Part shown: positions 43,951-56,133 of the stretch, one piece after another
Layout: every line of letters begins with the position of its first letter
Position numbering within the stretch: position 1 is the stretch's first letter
The notes under the pieces: model-generated
The model's database searches: none
Told to the model about the DNA's origin: nothing
Seen by the model: only the letters and a program-made list of their open reading frames with translations
Translations under genes and position numbers: made by a program
Assembly (NCBI GenBank): GCA_024760905.1
Contig: JALRMN010000027.1
Span: 232,001 to 296,000, forward strand
Direction: 5' to 3'
Length of the DNA: 64,000 nt
Origin: Plotosus lineatus
Lineage: Eukaryota > Chordata > Actinopteri > Siluriformes > Plotosidae

Positions 43951-45180
43951 GTCCTTTCCTTTTCACTGTTTATGTAAATGAATCTGCAGATAAACTAAAT
44001 TGTTTTATTTGGCTTTTCGCTGACGATACTTCATTAGGAACATTGTCAAAAGAAAAGCAATTAATGGAACAGCTTATGAATGAAAATTTAGAATTTCTAT
44101 GCAATTGGGCTAAGGATTGGTTAATTTCATATAACCCAGAAAAAAACTGAAACTATGCTATTCACTATTAAGAATAATCAAGATATGAATTTGTATTTTG
44201 ACGGCTGTAACGTGAAAGCAGTGGAATCTCACAAACATTTGGGTTTATGTTTTTCATCAAATGGGAGATGGCACTTTCATATTGAAAATATTGTTAAAAA
44301 GACTTCCAGAATGATAGGCTCACTTCAAAAGTTAAAATTTCTACTAAATAGAGCAACACTGTCCAAAATTTATACCGTATTTATCAGACCAAACTTCGAG
44401 TATGCATGTGAGGTATGGGACGGATGTTCGATTGAGCAAGCCAATAAATTAGAAAAGTTACAGCTTGAAGCTGCCCGTATTGTTACTGGACTGCCAAGAT
44501 ACGCTTCTTCTCAATCACTGTATTTTGAAACTGGCTGGGAATTGCTGTCTGAAAGAAGGCGTGTCTGTAAATGAATGTTATTTTATAAGAGACACAAACA
44601 TCTTACTCCAACTTTTCTCAGTGACCTACTACCTCCAGTAGTAGCGAAAAGAACGAACTATCCATTAAGAAATAGCCATGACTATAGTATACCTACTACA
44701 TGATTAAAATATTCAACACTTTCATTTTTTCCATCAACAGTTAAATTGTGGAATGATATCCCACTAGGAATCAGAGACAGCAATTCTGTAGTTTCATTTA
44801 GATCAGCGATTTGTCTTAAACCAAAATGTGCACCGGTATATTTTTCATACGGGAAAAGGAAGTTAAATATTTTACACACAAGATTAAGATATATGTCGAG
44901 TTCACTTAATTATGATTTATTTAGAATTAATGTAAAGGATGAGGCACGCTGTCAGTGTGGCCACAAGTGTGAGAATGTTTTTCACTATTTTCTAGAATGT
45001 CCCTTATATAATTTTCAACGTGAACAAATGTTTAAAACTTTAGAGCACATTGTCCATCAAAGAGCACCAATCGATATTAATCTCATTTTAAATGGCAATG
45101 CAGATTATTCTCTTAGAGAAAACCAGAATGTTTTCAAATGTGTACAAATATTTATTTGTAATACTAAACGATTCCTTTAA
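43951..45180 (+). pseudogene. RT C-half and C-terminal domain, frameshifted
   Basis: After the shift the RT catalytic FADDTS is readable at ~44016. The frame is disturbed near 44145 (a run of A). The thumb region follows (ESHKHLGLCFSSNGRWHFHI; FIRPNFEYACEVWDGCS; LEAARIVTGLPRY). After another break, 44746-45180 ends with a CQCGHKC ... HYFLECPLY zinc-like motif and KRFL stop. Only a few small lesions separate it from an intact frame. Confidence 0.82.
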
Positions 45181-45335
45181 TTCTTTTGTATATATCCTTC
45201 CCTTGTCAGTACCTTGCTGTATATTTTGTAATATAATTACTGTAACTACCTGGAGAGGGCTTTATTAAGTTGGATAACTTGTGCCCAATCCATTTCATGT
45301 TTGAATAAAATATGTTTTAATCAATAATCAATACT

Positions 45336-46009
45336 CCTGAGCGTCGTGTAGTCGGGAAAGTACGGGAAATAATAAATTGTAAGCTAACTATGAATAAAAG
45401 TTGAAGCCACTGAAATTTTGTCAGTACATGCACAAATTTTTCTTGTTTTTATTTTTTTGAAATCAACACTTTTCTTTCCAGATGGTCCCAGATTTCATAT
45501 TTCATTTGCAAATTTCAAAGAAATTTCTTGGAGAGGTGCTCCAAACACCAACAACAGGAGGGAGACACACCATCCCACACCCTCCCTGCACTTCTTGCAC
45601 CTTGGGCCTGATGGCTTCGTAGCCAATGCCTCCACTGTCCGAATAATCTGAACACATGGCCAAGCTCAGATCTCCTGAATAGGAACATTCTTGAGAATGG
45701 TTCTCATACAAGAACATTATTGTTTGTCAATGTGACACAGGCCTCTAATTCCTAAAATGTTTCCAGGGTTTACTTTAATCTTACTGACAATTACACATAT
45801 TACGATTATACTGGACATTGTTCAGCAGTATTAGGGAGGATAACAGTACTCTTAAATGTATTAAAATTATTCATCTATTTGTCGAACTGTTAAACCTGCC
45901 AATGTCGCAGGGAGGCCGGACTCTGAGTTGAGTTTGAAAGAAGGTGTTATACACCATGCAAACCTCAACAGTCCATTCATATTCACACAAAGAACTGTCT
46001 CTCCCTCAT
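45336..46009. other. No gene recognised
   Basis: Short frames on both strands without recognisable motifs. A 72-codon minus-strand frame (45717-45502) is cysteine-rich but unidentified. Confidence 0.45.
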
Positions 46010-48530
46010 TCCGGTCCCAACCCTGCATAAATGCAGAGTGTTGCGTCAGGAAGGGCATCCGGCGTAAAACAAATGTCAAATAAAATATGCGAATCACAAG
46101 AAATAATTTCATACCGGATAGGTCGAGGCCCGGGTTAACAACGACTGCCATCAGTGCTGTTAACCAACAGGGTGCTGGTGGATATTGGACTACTGTTGGT
46201 CGAAGACGTCGAAGAAGGAGAGGCAGGAGGCGTGTCTGTAGGCAGAGAGAGAAGAGGAAAGGCAGGAGTCTAGAACTGAAAGTAGGGCCTTTGAATGTTG
46301 GAACTATGACAGGAAAAGGTAGAGAGCTGGCTGACATGATGCACAGGAGGAAGGTGGACATACTGTGTGTTCAGGAGAACAGGTGGAAAGGTAGCAAAGC
46401 TAAAAGCTTAGGAGCAGGGTTTAAGCTGTATTTTCATGGTGTGGATGGGAAGAGAAATGGAGTAGGAGTCATCTTGAAGGAGGAGTTGGTCAGGAATGTT
46501 CTAGAAGTGAAAAGAGTGTCAGACAGAGTGATGAGTCTCAAGTGAGAAATTGAAGGTGTGATGGTCAATGTTGTTAGTGCTTATGCCCCACAGACAGGAT
46601 GTGAGCGAGAAGAGAAGGAGAGATTATGGAGGGAGTTAGATGAAGTGATGCAGAGTACCCCCAGAGGTGAAAGAGTGGTCATTGGGGCAGACTTCAATGG
46701 ACATGTTGGTGCAGGAAACAGAGGGGAAGTGAAAAGAGTGTCAGACAGAGTGATGAGTCTCAAGTTAGAAATTGAAGGCGTGATGTTCAATGTTAGAGCT
46801 TATGCCCCACAGGCAGGATGTGAGCAAGAAGACAGGAGCATAGGGTGACTTATAAAAGTGGAGATAGGAGGACACAAGTAGACTACATCTTGTGCAGGGG
46901 ATGTAATTTGAAAGAAGTCAGTGACTACAAAGTAGTAGCGGGTGAGAGTGTTGCCAAACAGCATAGGATGGTGGTGTGCAGGCTGACGCTGATGGCGAGG
47001 AAGGTGAAGAAGGCAAAGGCAGAGCAGAAGACAAAGTGGTGGAAGCTGAAAAAGGAAGAGTTTCGGGTTGTCTTCAAGGAGGAGTTGAAACAGTCTTTGG
47101 GTGGTCAGGAATTGCTTCCACATGACTGGACAACTACAGCTAATGTGATCAGGGAGACAGGTAGGAGAATACTTAGTGTGTCATCTGGAAGGAGATGAGA
47201 TAAGGAGACTTGGTGGTGGAATGAGGAAGTACAGGAGTGTGTACAAAAGAAGAGGTTAGCTAAGAAGAAGTGGGACATTGAGAGGACCAAAGAGAGTAAA
47301 CAGGAGTACAGGGAGACACAGCGTAAGGCGAAGGTGGCGGTGTCAATGGCCAAACAGAGGGTGTATGATGACTTGTATACTCGGTTGGAAAGTAAAGAGG
47401 GAGAAAATGATTACTACAGGTTGGCACCGCAGAGAAATAGAGATGGAAAGGACGGGCAGCAAGTTAAAGCGATTAAGGACAGGGTGGTGAATGTATTGAC
47501 TGATGACAGAAGTGTGCTGGGGAGATGGAAAGAGTACTTTGAAGAGTTGATGAATGAGGAAAATGAGAGAGAAAAAAGAGTAGAAGAGGTGACTGTCGAG
47601 GACCAGGAAGTAGCAAAGATTAGTAAGGGTGAAGTGAGGAGGGCATTGAAGAGGATGAAGAATGGAAAGGCAGTTGGTCCTGATGACATACCGGAGGAGG
47701 TATGGAAGTGTCTAGGAGAGGGAGCAGTAGATTTCCTGACAAGAACATTCAACAAGGTCTTAGAGAGTGAGAGGATGCCAGAGGAATGGAGGAGAAGTGT
47801 GATGGTGCCCATTTTTAAGAACAAGGGAGACATGCAGAGTTGTGGCAACTACAGAGGGATAAAATTGATGAGCTATACGATGAAGTTATGGGAAAGAATA
47901 GTGGAAACTAGACTCAGGGCAGAGGTCAGCATTTGTGAACCACAGTTTGGTTTCATGCCAAGAAAGAGCACCACAAATGCAGTGTTTGCCTTGAGGATGT
48001 TAATAGAGAAGGTCAGAGGGGACTGCATTGTGCCTTTCTGGATCAGGAGAAAGCATATGACGATAGGAAGGTATCGGCAAGAATGAAAGGAAAAGTGTAC
48101 AAGACGGTGTTGAGGCCAGCGATGTTGTTTGGTTTAGAAACAGTGGCCCTGAGGAAAAGGCAGGAGTCAGAGCTGGAGTTAGCAGAGATAAAAATGCTAA
48201 GGTTCTCTTTGGGAGTAACGAGGATGGATAGGATCAGGAATGAGCACATCAGAGGGACAGCACATGTAAGATGTTTTGGAGACAAATTCAGAGAGGCTAG
48301 ATTGAGATGATTTGGACATGCACAGAGGAAGGATAATGAGTATATTGGTAGTAGGATGCTGAGGTTAGAACTACCAGGCAGAAGGCCTAGAGGAAGACCA
48401 AAGAGACGATTCATGGATGTGGTGAAGGAGGACATGAAGGTAGTTGGTGTAAGAGAAGAAGATGCAAAGGATAGGGTGAGATGGAGGCAGATAATTCGCT
48501 GTGGCGACACCTGAAGGGAAAAGAAGAAGA
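46010..48530 (+). pseudogene. RTE-type LINE, copy E, rearranged
   Basis: The 5' leader (46010-46260, with CAGGAAGGGCATCCGGCG) is followed by endonuclease: ELADMMHRRKVDILCVQENR, GVILKEELVRNVL, VVIGADFNGHVGAG. A 107-bp stretch (46507 onward) is then repeated at 46735-46830 and jumps ahead to VDYILCRGCN, skipping part of the endonuclease. RT in the 250-codon frame 47334-48086 runs to FGFMPRKSTTNAVF. A deletion then removes the catalytic FVDLEKAYD-to-FADD part, resuming in the C-terminal domain (MKGKVYKTVLRPAMLFGLET). The 3' end GATAATTCGCTGTGGCGACA lies at ~48490. Inactive. Confidence 0.88.
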
Positions 48531-48895
48531 AATGCAATCAAAATTATAACCGACTTCATTTTCCCCTTACAATTTTCTGTTATTTAGTTACAGAAAGCCA
48601 TCTCTGAAACCACTGCACTTATTTCTCATACATGCAGCAACTGCCCATTTTCATCACATGATTATTCCCCAACCACAGAACTGACACTTGTTGCATTGAC
48701 CCATCTGAAGCTCACATTTCCATCTGTCACTCATTTGTAGTTTTTCTGCTTCTGACCACCTGCTTCTTCCACACACTATTTTTATTCAATGCTCATTTTC
48801 CAAAAAGAAAAAAAAAACACCTTTAAAGATTTTTAAATTATTAAAGTAAAATCTGGACATTAAACAAATGGGCAGCATTTATAAAGTAGTTTTTT
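48531..48895 (+). repeat. Paralogous block 1, copy 2
   Basis: Matches 15970-16340. It starts exactly at the tail of LINE copy E. No coding potential. Confidence 0.8.
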
Positions 48896-49329
48896 GTTTG
48901 TTGTATTACACTTTTTTGTTCAGATTGTCCAGGTCAGGTATATTTAAAATTAGTTATAGATAATAAATAGAGCATTGTATAATTGAAAATAAAGAGGTCA
49001 GTATCGGCCGCACAGCGATGTAGTGCACACAATGGTCCTGAATTCGGGTGTGGTTTCTGGCTGGAGTGTTCAAGGTAGATACATCTTACACATGTGAGTA
49101 TTAAATATGTTTTATACTTTAAAATGTGAAAAATGTATGTACAGTAGCAGCCAAGAGTTTGGGCACACCTATTTCACCCAGAATGACTGGGTGTGTCTGC
49201 ACCTTTTTGAAAGGTACTGTAAGTTCTTGCTGCCCTTATAAATAATTTATTCATCATCAGGCTCAGTTTTTCCTTCTCAAGTTATGCTGAAATCCACTGT
49301 AACTATAACTGCAGAAAGTCTTTCAGAGT
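48896..49329. repeat. AT-rich spacer with Tc1-like end
   Basis: AGCAGCCAAGAGTTTGGGCA near 49145 resembles a Tc1-family terminal repeat. Nothing else is recognised. Confidence 0.45.
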
Positions 49330-49735
49330 TAAAGTTGTGATGAGAGAGCAATGAGGCAGTTCTTCAACTTTGTTCCGTGGTCGGGTCGTGGGGGCAGCAA
49401 ACTAAGTAGTGAGGACCAGGCGTCCCTCTCCGCAGTCACTCTCTCCATCTCTTCTTGGGCGGGGGACACACCAAAGCATTTCCTGATTAGCTGAGAGACG
49501 TAGTTCCCCCTGCATGTTCTGTATCGATCCAGGGTCTCTTTCAAGTTGGACATCCCTGACACACCACATCAGGTTGGGGTTCGGGAGGCATTCTAACCAG
49601 ATGCCCAACTCACCTGAACTGGCTCCTCTCAACACAGAGGGGCAACAGTTCTGCTCTGAGCTTCTCCCGGATGACAGAACTTTTTACCCTATCTCTAAGT
49701 GAGATCCCTGCCACCCTGTGAAGGAAGCTCATTTC
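49330..49735 (-). pseudogene. Rex3-type LINE, 3' end fragment
   Basis: Minus-strand residues CRGNYVSQLIRKCFGVSP and VTAERDAWSSLLSLLPPRPD are the Rex3 carboxyl end. About 400 bp, truncated on the 5' side. Confidence 0.78.
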
Positions 49736-49739
49736 AGCC

Positions 49740-50045
49740 ACTTTTATTCAGTCATATCCATCCTCATCCTAGCTAGGGTCGTGTGGAGGTCTCAGTCTAT
49801 CTTATCCCAGCTCGCCAGGCCATGGCAGGCCATCCCTCACACACCTAGAGGTGACATGGAATAGCAAATTATCTTACTTTGCATGTTTTTGGACTGTGGG
49901 AGGGAACCGGTATACCCAGAGGAAATCCCTGGAAGCACAGGGAGAACATACAAACTAAACACAGAAACAGCCATATTGGGAATCAAACTCAGGAACTTCT
50001 TGCTGTGAGGCGGCATGCTAACCACTCCGCCACTGTGCTGCCATT
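49740..50045 (-). repeat. Teleost dispersed repeat, reversed
   Basis: Matches 16880-17240, including the flanking TTTTAATACATATTATTTA. Part of the duplicated segment. Confidence 0.78.
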
Positions 50046-50104
50046 ATACGTTTTAATACATATTATTTAATCATTACAATCTACAAAACCTAACACCTAC
50101 TTTC

Positions 50105-51390
50105 ATATACATCATCATCAGCAGCAGCAGCAGCAGCATTGCCATCTTCCTCTTAATCTGGAGTCAGGTCAACAGGCAGAAGCCTAAGCAATGAGGTCCA
50201 GACATCTCTTTCCCCAGCTGCTTACTCCAGCTCTTCAGGTGGGACACCGAGGCATTCCCAGACCAGCTGAGAGACACAGTCTCCCCAGTGTGTTCTGTGT
50301 CGAACCTGGGGTCTCTTCCCACTGGACATGCCTGAAATGTTACACCATGTAGATGTTCTTGAAGCATTCTCACCAGATGCCCAAGGCAGCTCAACTGGGT
50401 CCTCTCGATGCGGAGGAGCCACGGTTCTACTCTGAGCTCCTCCAAGATGGCTGAGTTTCTCAGATCCAAAGGAAGGTCATTTCAGCCACTTGTATCCACA
50501 GGCTTGTTCTTTTGGTCACTCAATGTTTGGAACTTTAAGTGAGAGTTGAATGTAAATTGACCGGTAAATTGACAGCTTTGGCATCCAACTCCGCCTCCTC
50601 TTCACTACAACAAACAGGTACAAGCTCTGCTTTACAGCAAGACTGCACCAATCCAACTGTCAATCTCCCAATCCACCCATCCGTCATGAGCAAGAGCCTG
50701 AGATACTTATACTCCTTTGCTTGCGGCAAGATCTCATTCATGACCCAATGGGTGATTTCCACCCTTTGTCAGCTGAGAACCATGGCCTCAGACCTGGCGG
50801 TGTTGATTCTCATCCGGACCACTTTCACTCAACTGCTAATCCCCCTAATGAGAGCTGGAGGTCTCGGCTTGAAGCTAAAAAGATAACATCATCTGCAAAA
50901 AGCAGAGATGAGATCCTATAGCCACTAAAGCTTCCTCAATGCCTTGGCTGTGCCTAAAACGTCTATCCATAAATATCATGAACAGAATCAGTGGCAAAGG
51001 CTTGGCGGACTCCAACCCACACTGGAAACAAATTTGAGATGTTACCAATGCAGCCCATGCTCTGGCTCCAGCAATACAGAGACCAGATGGCACGTGTTGG
51101 TCTGATATGCCATATTTCCGGTGTACACCCTGCAAGATAACCCAAAGAACACAGTGGAAAGCCTTCTCCAAGTCCACTAAACACATTTGGACAGGTTGGG
51201 CACCCCCCCCCCCCCCCCCCCCCCCATGGATCCTATAGAGTGGATAGAACCAGTTGAGTAGTCCTCATATTGTTCGTCCTGAATCCGAGATTCAACTATC
51301 GGTCGGATCCTCCTCTAAAGCAGGGGTCTCCAACCTTTTTATCACTGCAGACCGCAGACCGTTCAACACTTGACAATTTTACCGCAGATT

Positions 51391-51428
<38 letters not shown>

Positions 51429-51500
51429 ATAGATTGTTTATGTTGTAAATATAATTTATTTATATAAATATTATTATTATTAGTAGTAGTAGTAGTAATC

Positions 51501-51540
<40 letters not shown>

Positions 51541-52545
51541 AGGAATGTTATTTTTCAACAGCTGAAATAACGTTGGTTGAGAAGTTGAGCTTGTACTTTT
51601 CTAAAAAAAAAATACATTAAAAAAAAATAATAATAAAACACAAGTGATGGTGCACCAGCTGGGAGAAGGAAGGCTCAGTCTCACCCTAAATCCCGCTGTT
51701 GTTTGAAACATGTCCAACTCGCCTCTGTTCATTTGCCCTCCCCTTGTGAGTTACATTTTAGCGCACAAATGGCCGATATGTAACTGGGATAATCCAGTCA
51801 TTTTTCAAAATAAAATACTTTTTTTTAAATTAAAGATCGTTCAGACTCAGATAATAAATAAAACGGAAATATTTAATTATTTCTTCTGCGGACCGGTACC
51901 ATTTGAGCCACCGGTGGTTTGGGACCCTTGCTCTAAAGTACTCCAGAATAGACTTTCCCTGGGTAGGCTGAGGAGTGTGATTCCATGATAATTGGAACTC
52001 ATCCTCTGGCCCACTTTGTGAAAGAGGGATCTACCACCCCGGTTTGCCAATCCAGAGGTACTGTCCCCGATAATCACGTGATGCTCCAGAGATGCGTCAA
52101 CAAAAACAGTCCTACATTCAGATTCTTGAGGTATTCAGGGCAGATCTTGTCCACACCTGGAACCTGGCCACCGAGCATGTTTTTAAATACCTCAACAACT
52201 TCTGCTCCAGTGAATAGCAGAGCCCCATCCATCCCCCTACACTCTTCCTGTTCCACAGAGGGTGTGCTGGTGGGATTGAGAAGGTTCCTGAAGTATTCCT
52301 TCCACCTCCAGACAACTTCCCCTGTAAAAGTAAGTGGCGTCCCACTTTCACTGTAAACATTATTTGTGAGAACTGCTTCTCCCTCTTGAGGTGTTGCATG
52401 GTGGTTCAGAATCATTTTTGAGGTTAAACAATAGTCTTTTACCAAGCACTCGCCAAACTCCTCCAAAACCCAAGAGTTTGCACTGTTGACAGAATTTATG
52501 TGATGAACTAACACACATTCCAGGAACGATTGTAATGACCCATGC
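50105..52545 (-). pseudogene. Rex3-type LINE split by a hAT element
   Basis: The right part (52545-51931) encodes RT N-terminal pieces (PGVDKICPEYLKNLNVG). The left part (51310-50150) encodes CLVDLEKAFHCV, the RT core and the C-terminal domain (RIERTQLSCLGHLVRM; FQACPVGRDP). The tail at 50110-50140 is CAT/CAG simple sequence. Between 51321 and 51930 lies a later hAT insertion. Many stops. Confidence 0.82.
51321..51930 (+). mobile_element. Non-autonomous hAT element (610 bp)
   Basis: Flanked by a perfect 8-bp target duplication CTCTAAAG (51313-51320 and 51931-51938), diagnostic for hAT. Ends CAGGGGTCTCCAACC and, reversed, CAAGGGTCCCAAACC form imperfect terminal inverted repeats. No transposase is encoded. 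Inside are (GT)n, (TAG)n and (AAT)n runs and A-rich DNA. Confidence 0.92.
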
Positions 52546-52831
52546 AAGGTAAAGGAAGTGTGTCTTTTTTTATTTATTTTTTAGTTTTTTTTTTTTAGTT
52601 GAGCTAATGAATATAGCAATTACACAAATATGGACCACAGTTAAATAGATTAGCTTAGCTTAGTTTAGCTTAGGCCTTGAGCTGGAGAGATGGTCGCAGT
52701 GAGGATCAGAGATGATAGGTGAAGGTCCTTGATTACTGGTAATGTACAGGTTCTTGAGTCTCACTGCAATATCCTCTTTTGTCCAGGTTTTGGTGCAGTT
52801 CATTACAATGACAAGAGAGTACTCTTCACAT
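52546..52831. other. No gene recognised
   Basis: T-rich start, a GCTTAGTTTAGCTTAG-like run, nothing coding. Confidence 0.5.
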
Positions 52832-54233
52832 TCATTCATTCATTCATTCATTCATCATATTCTGCTTCTTCCGGGGGCGGGTTGCGGGGCAGAAACCTAA
52901 GCAAAGAGGCCCAGACATCCCTCTCCCCAGCCACTTCCCCCAGCTCTTCTGGGGGGATACTGAAGCGTTCCCAGACAAGTTGAGAAACATAGTCCTTCCA
53001 GCATGTCCTAGGTTGACCCTGGAGTCTCTTCCCGGTTGGATATATCCGAAACACCACACCAGGCAGGTGTTTGGGAGGCATTCTGACCAGATGCTCGAGC
53101 CACCTCAACTGGCCCTCTCAATGCGGAGGAGCAGTGGATCTACTCCGAGCTCTCCCCAGATGGTAGAGCTTCTCACCTTATATCGAAGGGAGAGCCCCGC
53201 CCCTTGGCACAGGAAGCTCATTTCAGCCGCTTGTATCCGCAACCTTGTTCTTTTGGTCACTACCCAAAGCTCGTGACCATAGGTGAGGGTTGGAGCGTAG
53301 ATCGACTGGTAAATTGAGAGCTTTGCCATGCGGCTCTGCTCCTTCTTCACCAAGATGGACCAGTACAGGCCCTGTTTAACAGCAGAGGCTGCAGTGATCT
53401 GTCTGTCAATCTCCCGTTCCATCCTTCCCTCACTCGTGAACAAGACCCCAAGATACTTAAACTCCTCCACTTGGAGCAGGACCTCATTCTTGTCCCAGGG
53501 GCTCCTTACCTGATGAAGCCATAAAGGACAACATCATCCGCAAAAAGCAGAGACGATATCCGATGGCCACCAAACCAGAACCCCTCAACGCATCGGCTGC
53601 ACCTAGAAATTCTGTCCATAAAAATTATGAACAAAATCGGTGACAAAGGACAGCCTTGGCGGACTCCAACCCTCACCGGAAACGAATTCGACCTGTTGTT
53701 ACCAATACGAACCAAACTCTGGCTCCGGTGATACAGCGATTGCATGGCCCATAGCAACGGGTCAGGAACGCCATACTCCCGGAGTACGCCCCACAAGATA
53801 GATCGAGGGACATGGTTGAAAGCCTTCTCCAAATCCACAAAACACATGTGGACAGATTGGGCAAACTTCTCTGCCCCTCCAAGATCCTGAAGAGCATATA
53901 GAGTTGGTCAAGAGGGCTACGGCCAGGATGAAAACCACATTGTTCCCCCTGAATCCAGGGTTCGACTATCGGTTGGATCCTCCTCTCCAGTACCTCTGCA
54001 TAGGCCTTCCTGGGTAGGCTAAGGAGTGTGATTTGGAACACACCCTCCGGCCCCCCTTTTTAAAAAGGAAGATTACCACCCCGGTTTGCCAATCCAGAAG
54101 TACAGCCCCTGATGACCATGTGATGTTGCTGAGATGTGTCAACCAAGATAGTCCTACAACATCCAGAGCCCTGAGATATTCAGGGCGGATCTCATCCAAT
54201 TCTGGACTACCGCAGTGACCTTCGCCCAAATAT
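52832..54233 (-). pseudogene. Rex3-type LINE, longest fragment
   Basis: Reading leftward: EIRPEYLRALDVVGLSWL, VIFLFKKGGRRVCSKSHS (~54060), IQGEQCGFHPGRSPLDQLY (~53945), FVDLEKAFNHVPRSILWGVL (~53840), VRQGCPLSPILFIIFMDRI (~53660), SSLLFADDVVLYG (~53530), MEEFKYLGVLFTSEGRMERE (53470), YAPTLTYGHELWV, then the carboxyl end to 52848. An (ATTC)n tail lies at 52832-52853. CGGTGACAAAGGACAGCCTT (53629-53648) matches the conserved Rex3 stretch often used to detect this family. Frames are broken at ~53500, 53110 and near 54000. The 5' side is cut at 54233, where LINE copy F begins. Confidence 0.88.
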
Positions 54234-54970
54234 CAACATTTTCATCTCTGCTACCTCCAGCTCTGCCTCCTGTCTTTTCCCAAGGGCCACTGATTCTAAC
54301 CCATACAACATCGTTGGCCTCAACACCGTCTTGTACACTTTTCCTTTCATTCTTGCCGGTACCCTCCTATCACACATCACACCGGACACTGTTCTCCAAC
54401 CATTCCAACCTGCCTGCACACGCTTCTTGACCTGTTTTCCACACTCTCCATTGCTCTGGATTGTTGAGCCTAAGTACTTAAAATCCCCCACCTTTCTTAT
54501 CTCTGCTCCCTGTAATCTCACCGTTCCTGTTGGGTCCTTGTCATTCATGCACATGTATTCTGTCTTACTGAGGCTAATCTTCATTCCCCTCCTTTCCATG
54601 GCATACCTCCACCTCTCTAGATTTTCCTGCACTTGTTCTCTGCTCTCACTACAGATCACAATGTCATCTGCAAACATCATAGTCCATGGGGAATCTTGTC
54701 TAACCTCGTCTGTCAGCCTGTCCATCACCATAGCAAACAAGAAGGGGCTGAGAGCTGACCCTTGATGCAGTCCCACCTCCACCTTGAACTCTTGTATCAC
54801 ACCGACAGCACACCTCACCACTGTTTTACATCTCTCATACATGTCCTGCACCACTCTAACATACTTCTCTGCCACTCCAGACTTCCTCATGCAGTACCAC
54901 AGTTCTTCTCTCGGCACCCTGTCATATGCTTTCTCCAGATCCACAAGGCACAATGCAGCTCCCTCGCATC
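54234..54970 (-). pseudogene. RTE-type LINE, copy F
   Basis: A 248-codon frame (54953-54207) with FVDLEKAYDR-type start (CLVDLEKAYDRVPREELWYC), LHQGSALSPFLFAMVMDRL, an intact MMFADDIVICS, FKYLGSTIQSNGECGKQ and the thumb to KRQEAELEVAEMKML. The first residues read CLVD because of a 1-base change in FVDLE. Truncated at both ends, abutting Rex3 on the left. Confidence 0.88.
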
Positions 54971-55154
54971 ATTTCTTTATTCCTTTGCTCTAGATTTGAT
55001 TTTAATTTAATTTACATGTATTTGTGGGAAGTGATTTTCCTGCTTCGTCCCAAAGGTGCCAGATAATTGGAACCAGTCTGTATAAGGTAAAAAGAGAGCT
55101 GCTTCTTGGGTATCAATTAATGTGACTAGTTACCAGGTCGGTACACAGTTCTGA

Positions 55155-55405
55155 AATAGGGCAGTGGTGGCCTGGTAAAAGGCGCTGGATCACTGATCAA
55201 AGGATTAGAGGTTCAAGTCCCACTCTCCACAAGGTTGTCACTACCCCCCCCCAGTGCAGCTAACTGGGTCATCAAAGGCAAGCCATGTCTCTCACTGTCA
55301 CTGGTGAGAGGTTTGTAAAAGAACCATTGCTGACTTTTGTAAAGAGTAGGCTGCAAAGCCGTCAGCGTGTTTCTGTCCCTTGCTAAAGGGTTGTGTCAGG
55401 AAGGG
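55155..55405 (+). mobile_element. RTE-tailed SINE, left part (split by provirus)
   Basis: Head GGCAGTGGTGGCCTGG, B box GGTTCAAGTCC (55210-55220) and the body up to GTGTCAGGAAGGG. The remaining body and tail (GCATCCAGTGTAAAAG ... AAGCCGAAAGG) are at 62229-62320, on the other side of the provirus. Confidence 0.85.
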
Positions 55406-55582
55406 TGTAAGAACTCTCTCAGAAGAAGCTCTCATGTAAACCTGCACAGTCTGGATTCCTGTATCTCAACGTCTGGGAGTACTCTGGGAACAGAGGACAA
55501 CAAACCACACGAATGAAATCAATCTGGTTTATTCATCTGCTGCTCAGTGTATGTCACTGGGCATAAAGCTTTTATACAGTGG

Positions 55583-55628
<46 letters not shown>

Positions 55629-55876
55629 AAGTGGGTACAGAGTCACATGTTTCTTTGTTCACAGCCTAAAAGTTGTACCAAAATCAAAGTGCATGATAAG
55701 AAACCATCCATCACATTTCTTTGCCTTAGGGGTGACATTTACTACTCTGTGAACTTTGACCTCAGGACGAATGCTGCCTTGTAAAGCATCAGAACAGCAA
55801 TAAAAGTCCACGGTTAAAGCACAGGAATGCTGCTAATTATACAATGGTTAAAGATAAGTCAGAATGTGACCTTACA
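55406..55876 (-). repeat. 3' LTR of provirus copy 2
   Basis: 471 bp, TGTAAGAAC...CCTTACA. On the minus strand TATAAAAG (55569-55576) precedes AATAAA (55528-55533). A GT run at 55588-55624 is longer than in the partner LTR. Confidence 0.93.
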
Positions 55877-55889
55877 GTTCCCCTCTTTT
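55877..55889 (-). other. Polypurine tract
   Basis: On the minus strand AAAAGAGGGGAAC lies directly against the LTR. It primes plus-strand DNA synthesis in retroviruses. Confidence 0.8.
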
Positions 55890-56133
55890 ATACTTAAATG
55901 CAATTAAAGTATAACAACATGAACAGAGTATTTTCTTGATATAAGATAAAGTGGTGTTGGCGTGCAAGCTGACAGGATCTAGGGACATCGGAGGACCGCG
56001 GTTGACCGGGACCGGTGCTTGAAGGGCGGGCTGAGCCCCATCGCCCTTCGCCCACTATCTCGGGATCCTCGTAACATCCTTCCACCCTAGTCAAGCTCTA
56101 CACACGTGACATGGCCCGATAGATGTCATCCTC

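Larger units (their letters stand above)
41640..45335 (+). mobile_element. LINE with 2A-like N-terminus (APE + RT)
   Basis: A nearly full-length non-LTR retrotransposon: ~200 bp leader, a long endonuclease-RT frame, two shifted C-terminal frames and a 3' end with AATAAA (~45305) and a TAATCAATAATCAAT tail. It is AT-richer and much less damaged than the other LINEs here. CR1/L2/Jockey-group affinity is my reading of the domain order. The boundaries are approximate because no target duplication was found. Confidence 0.8.

Noticed and set aside
45418..45651. Plus-strand 77-codon frame in unannotated DNA
   Set aside because: No motif, no splice context, and an equally long frame on the other strand.
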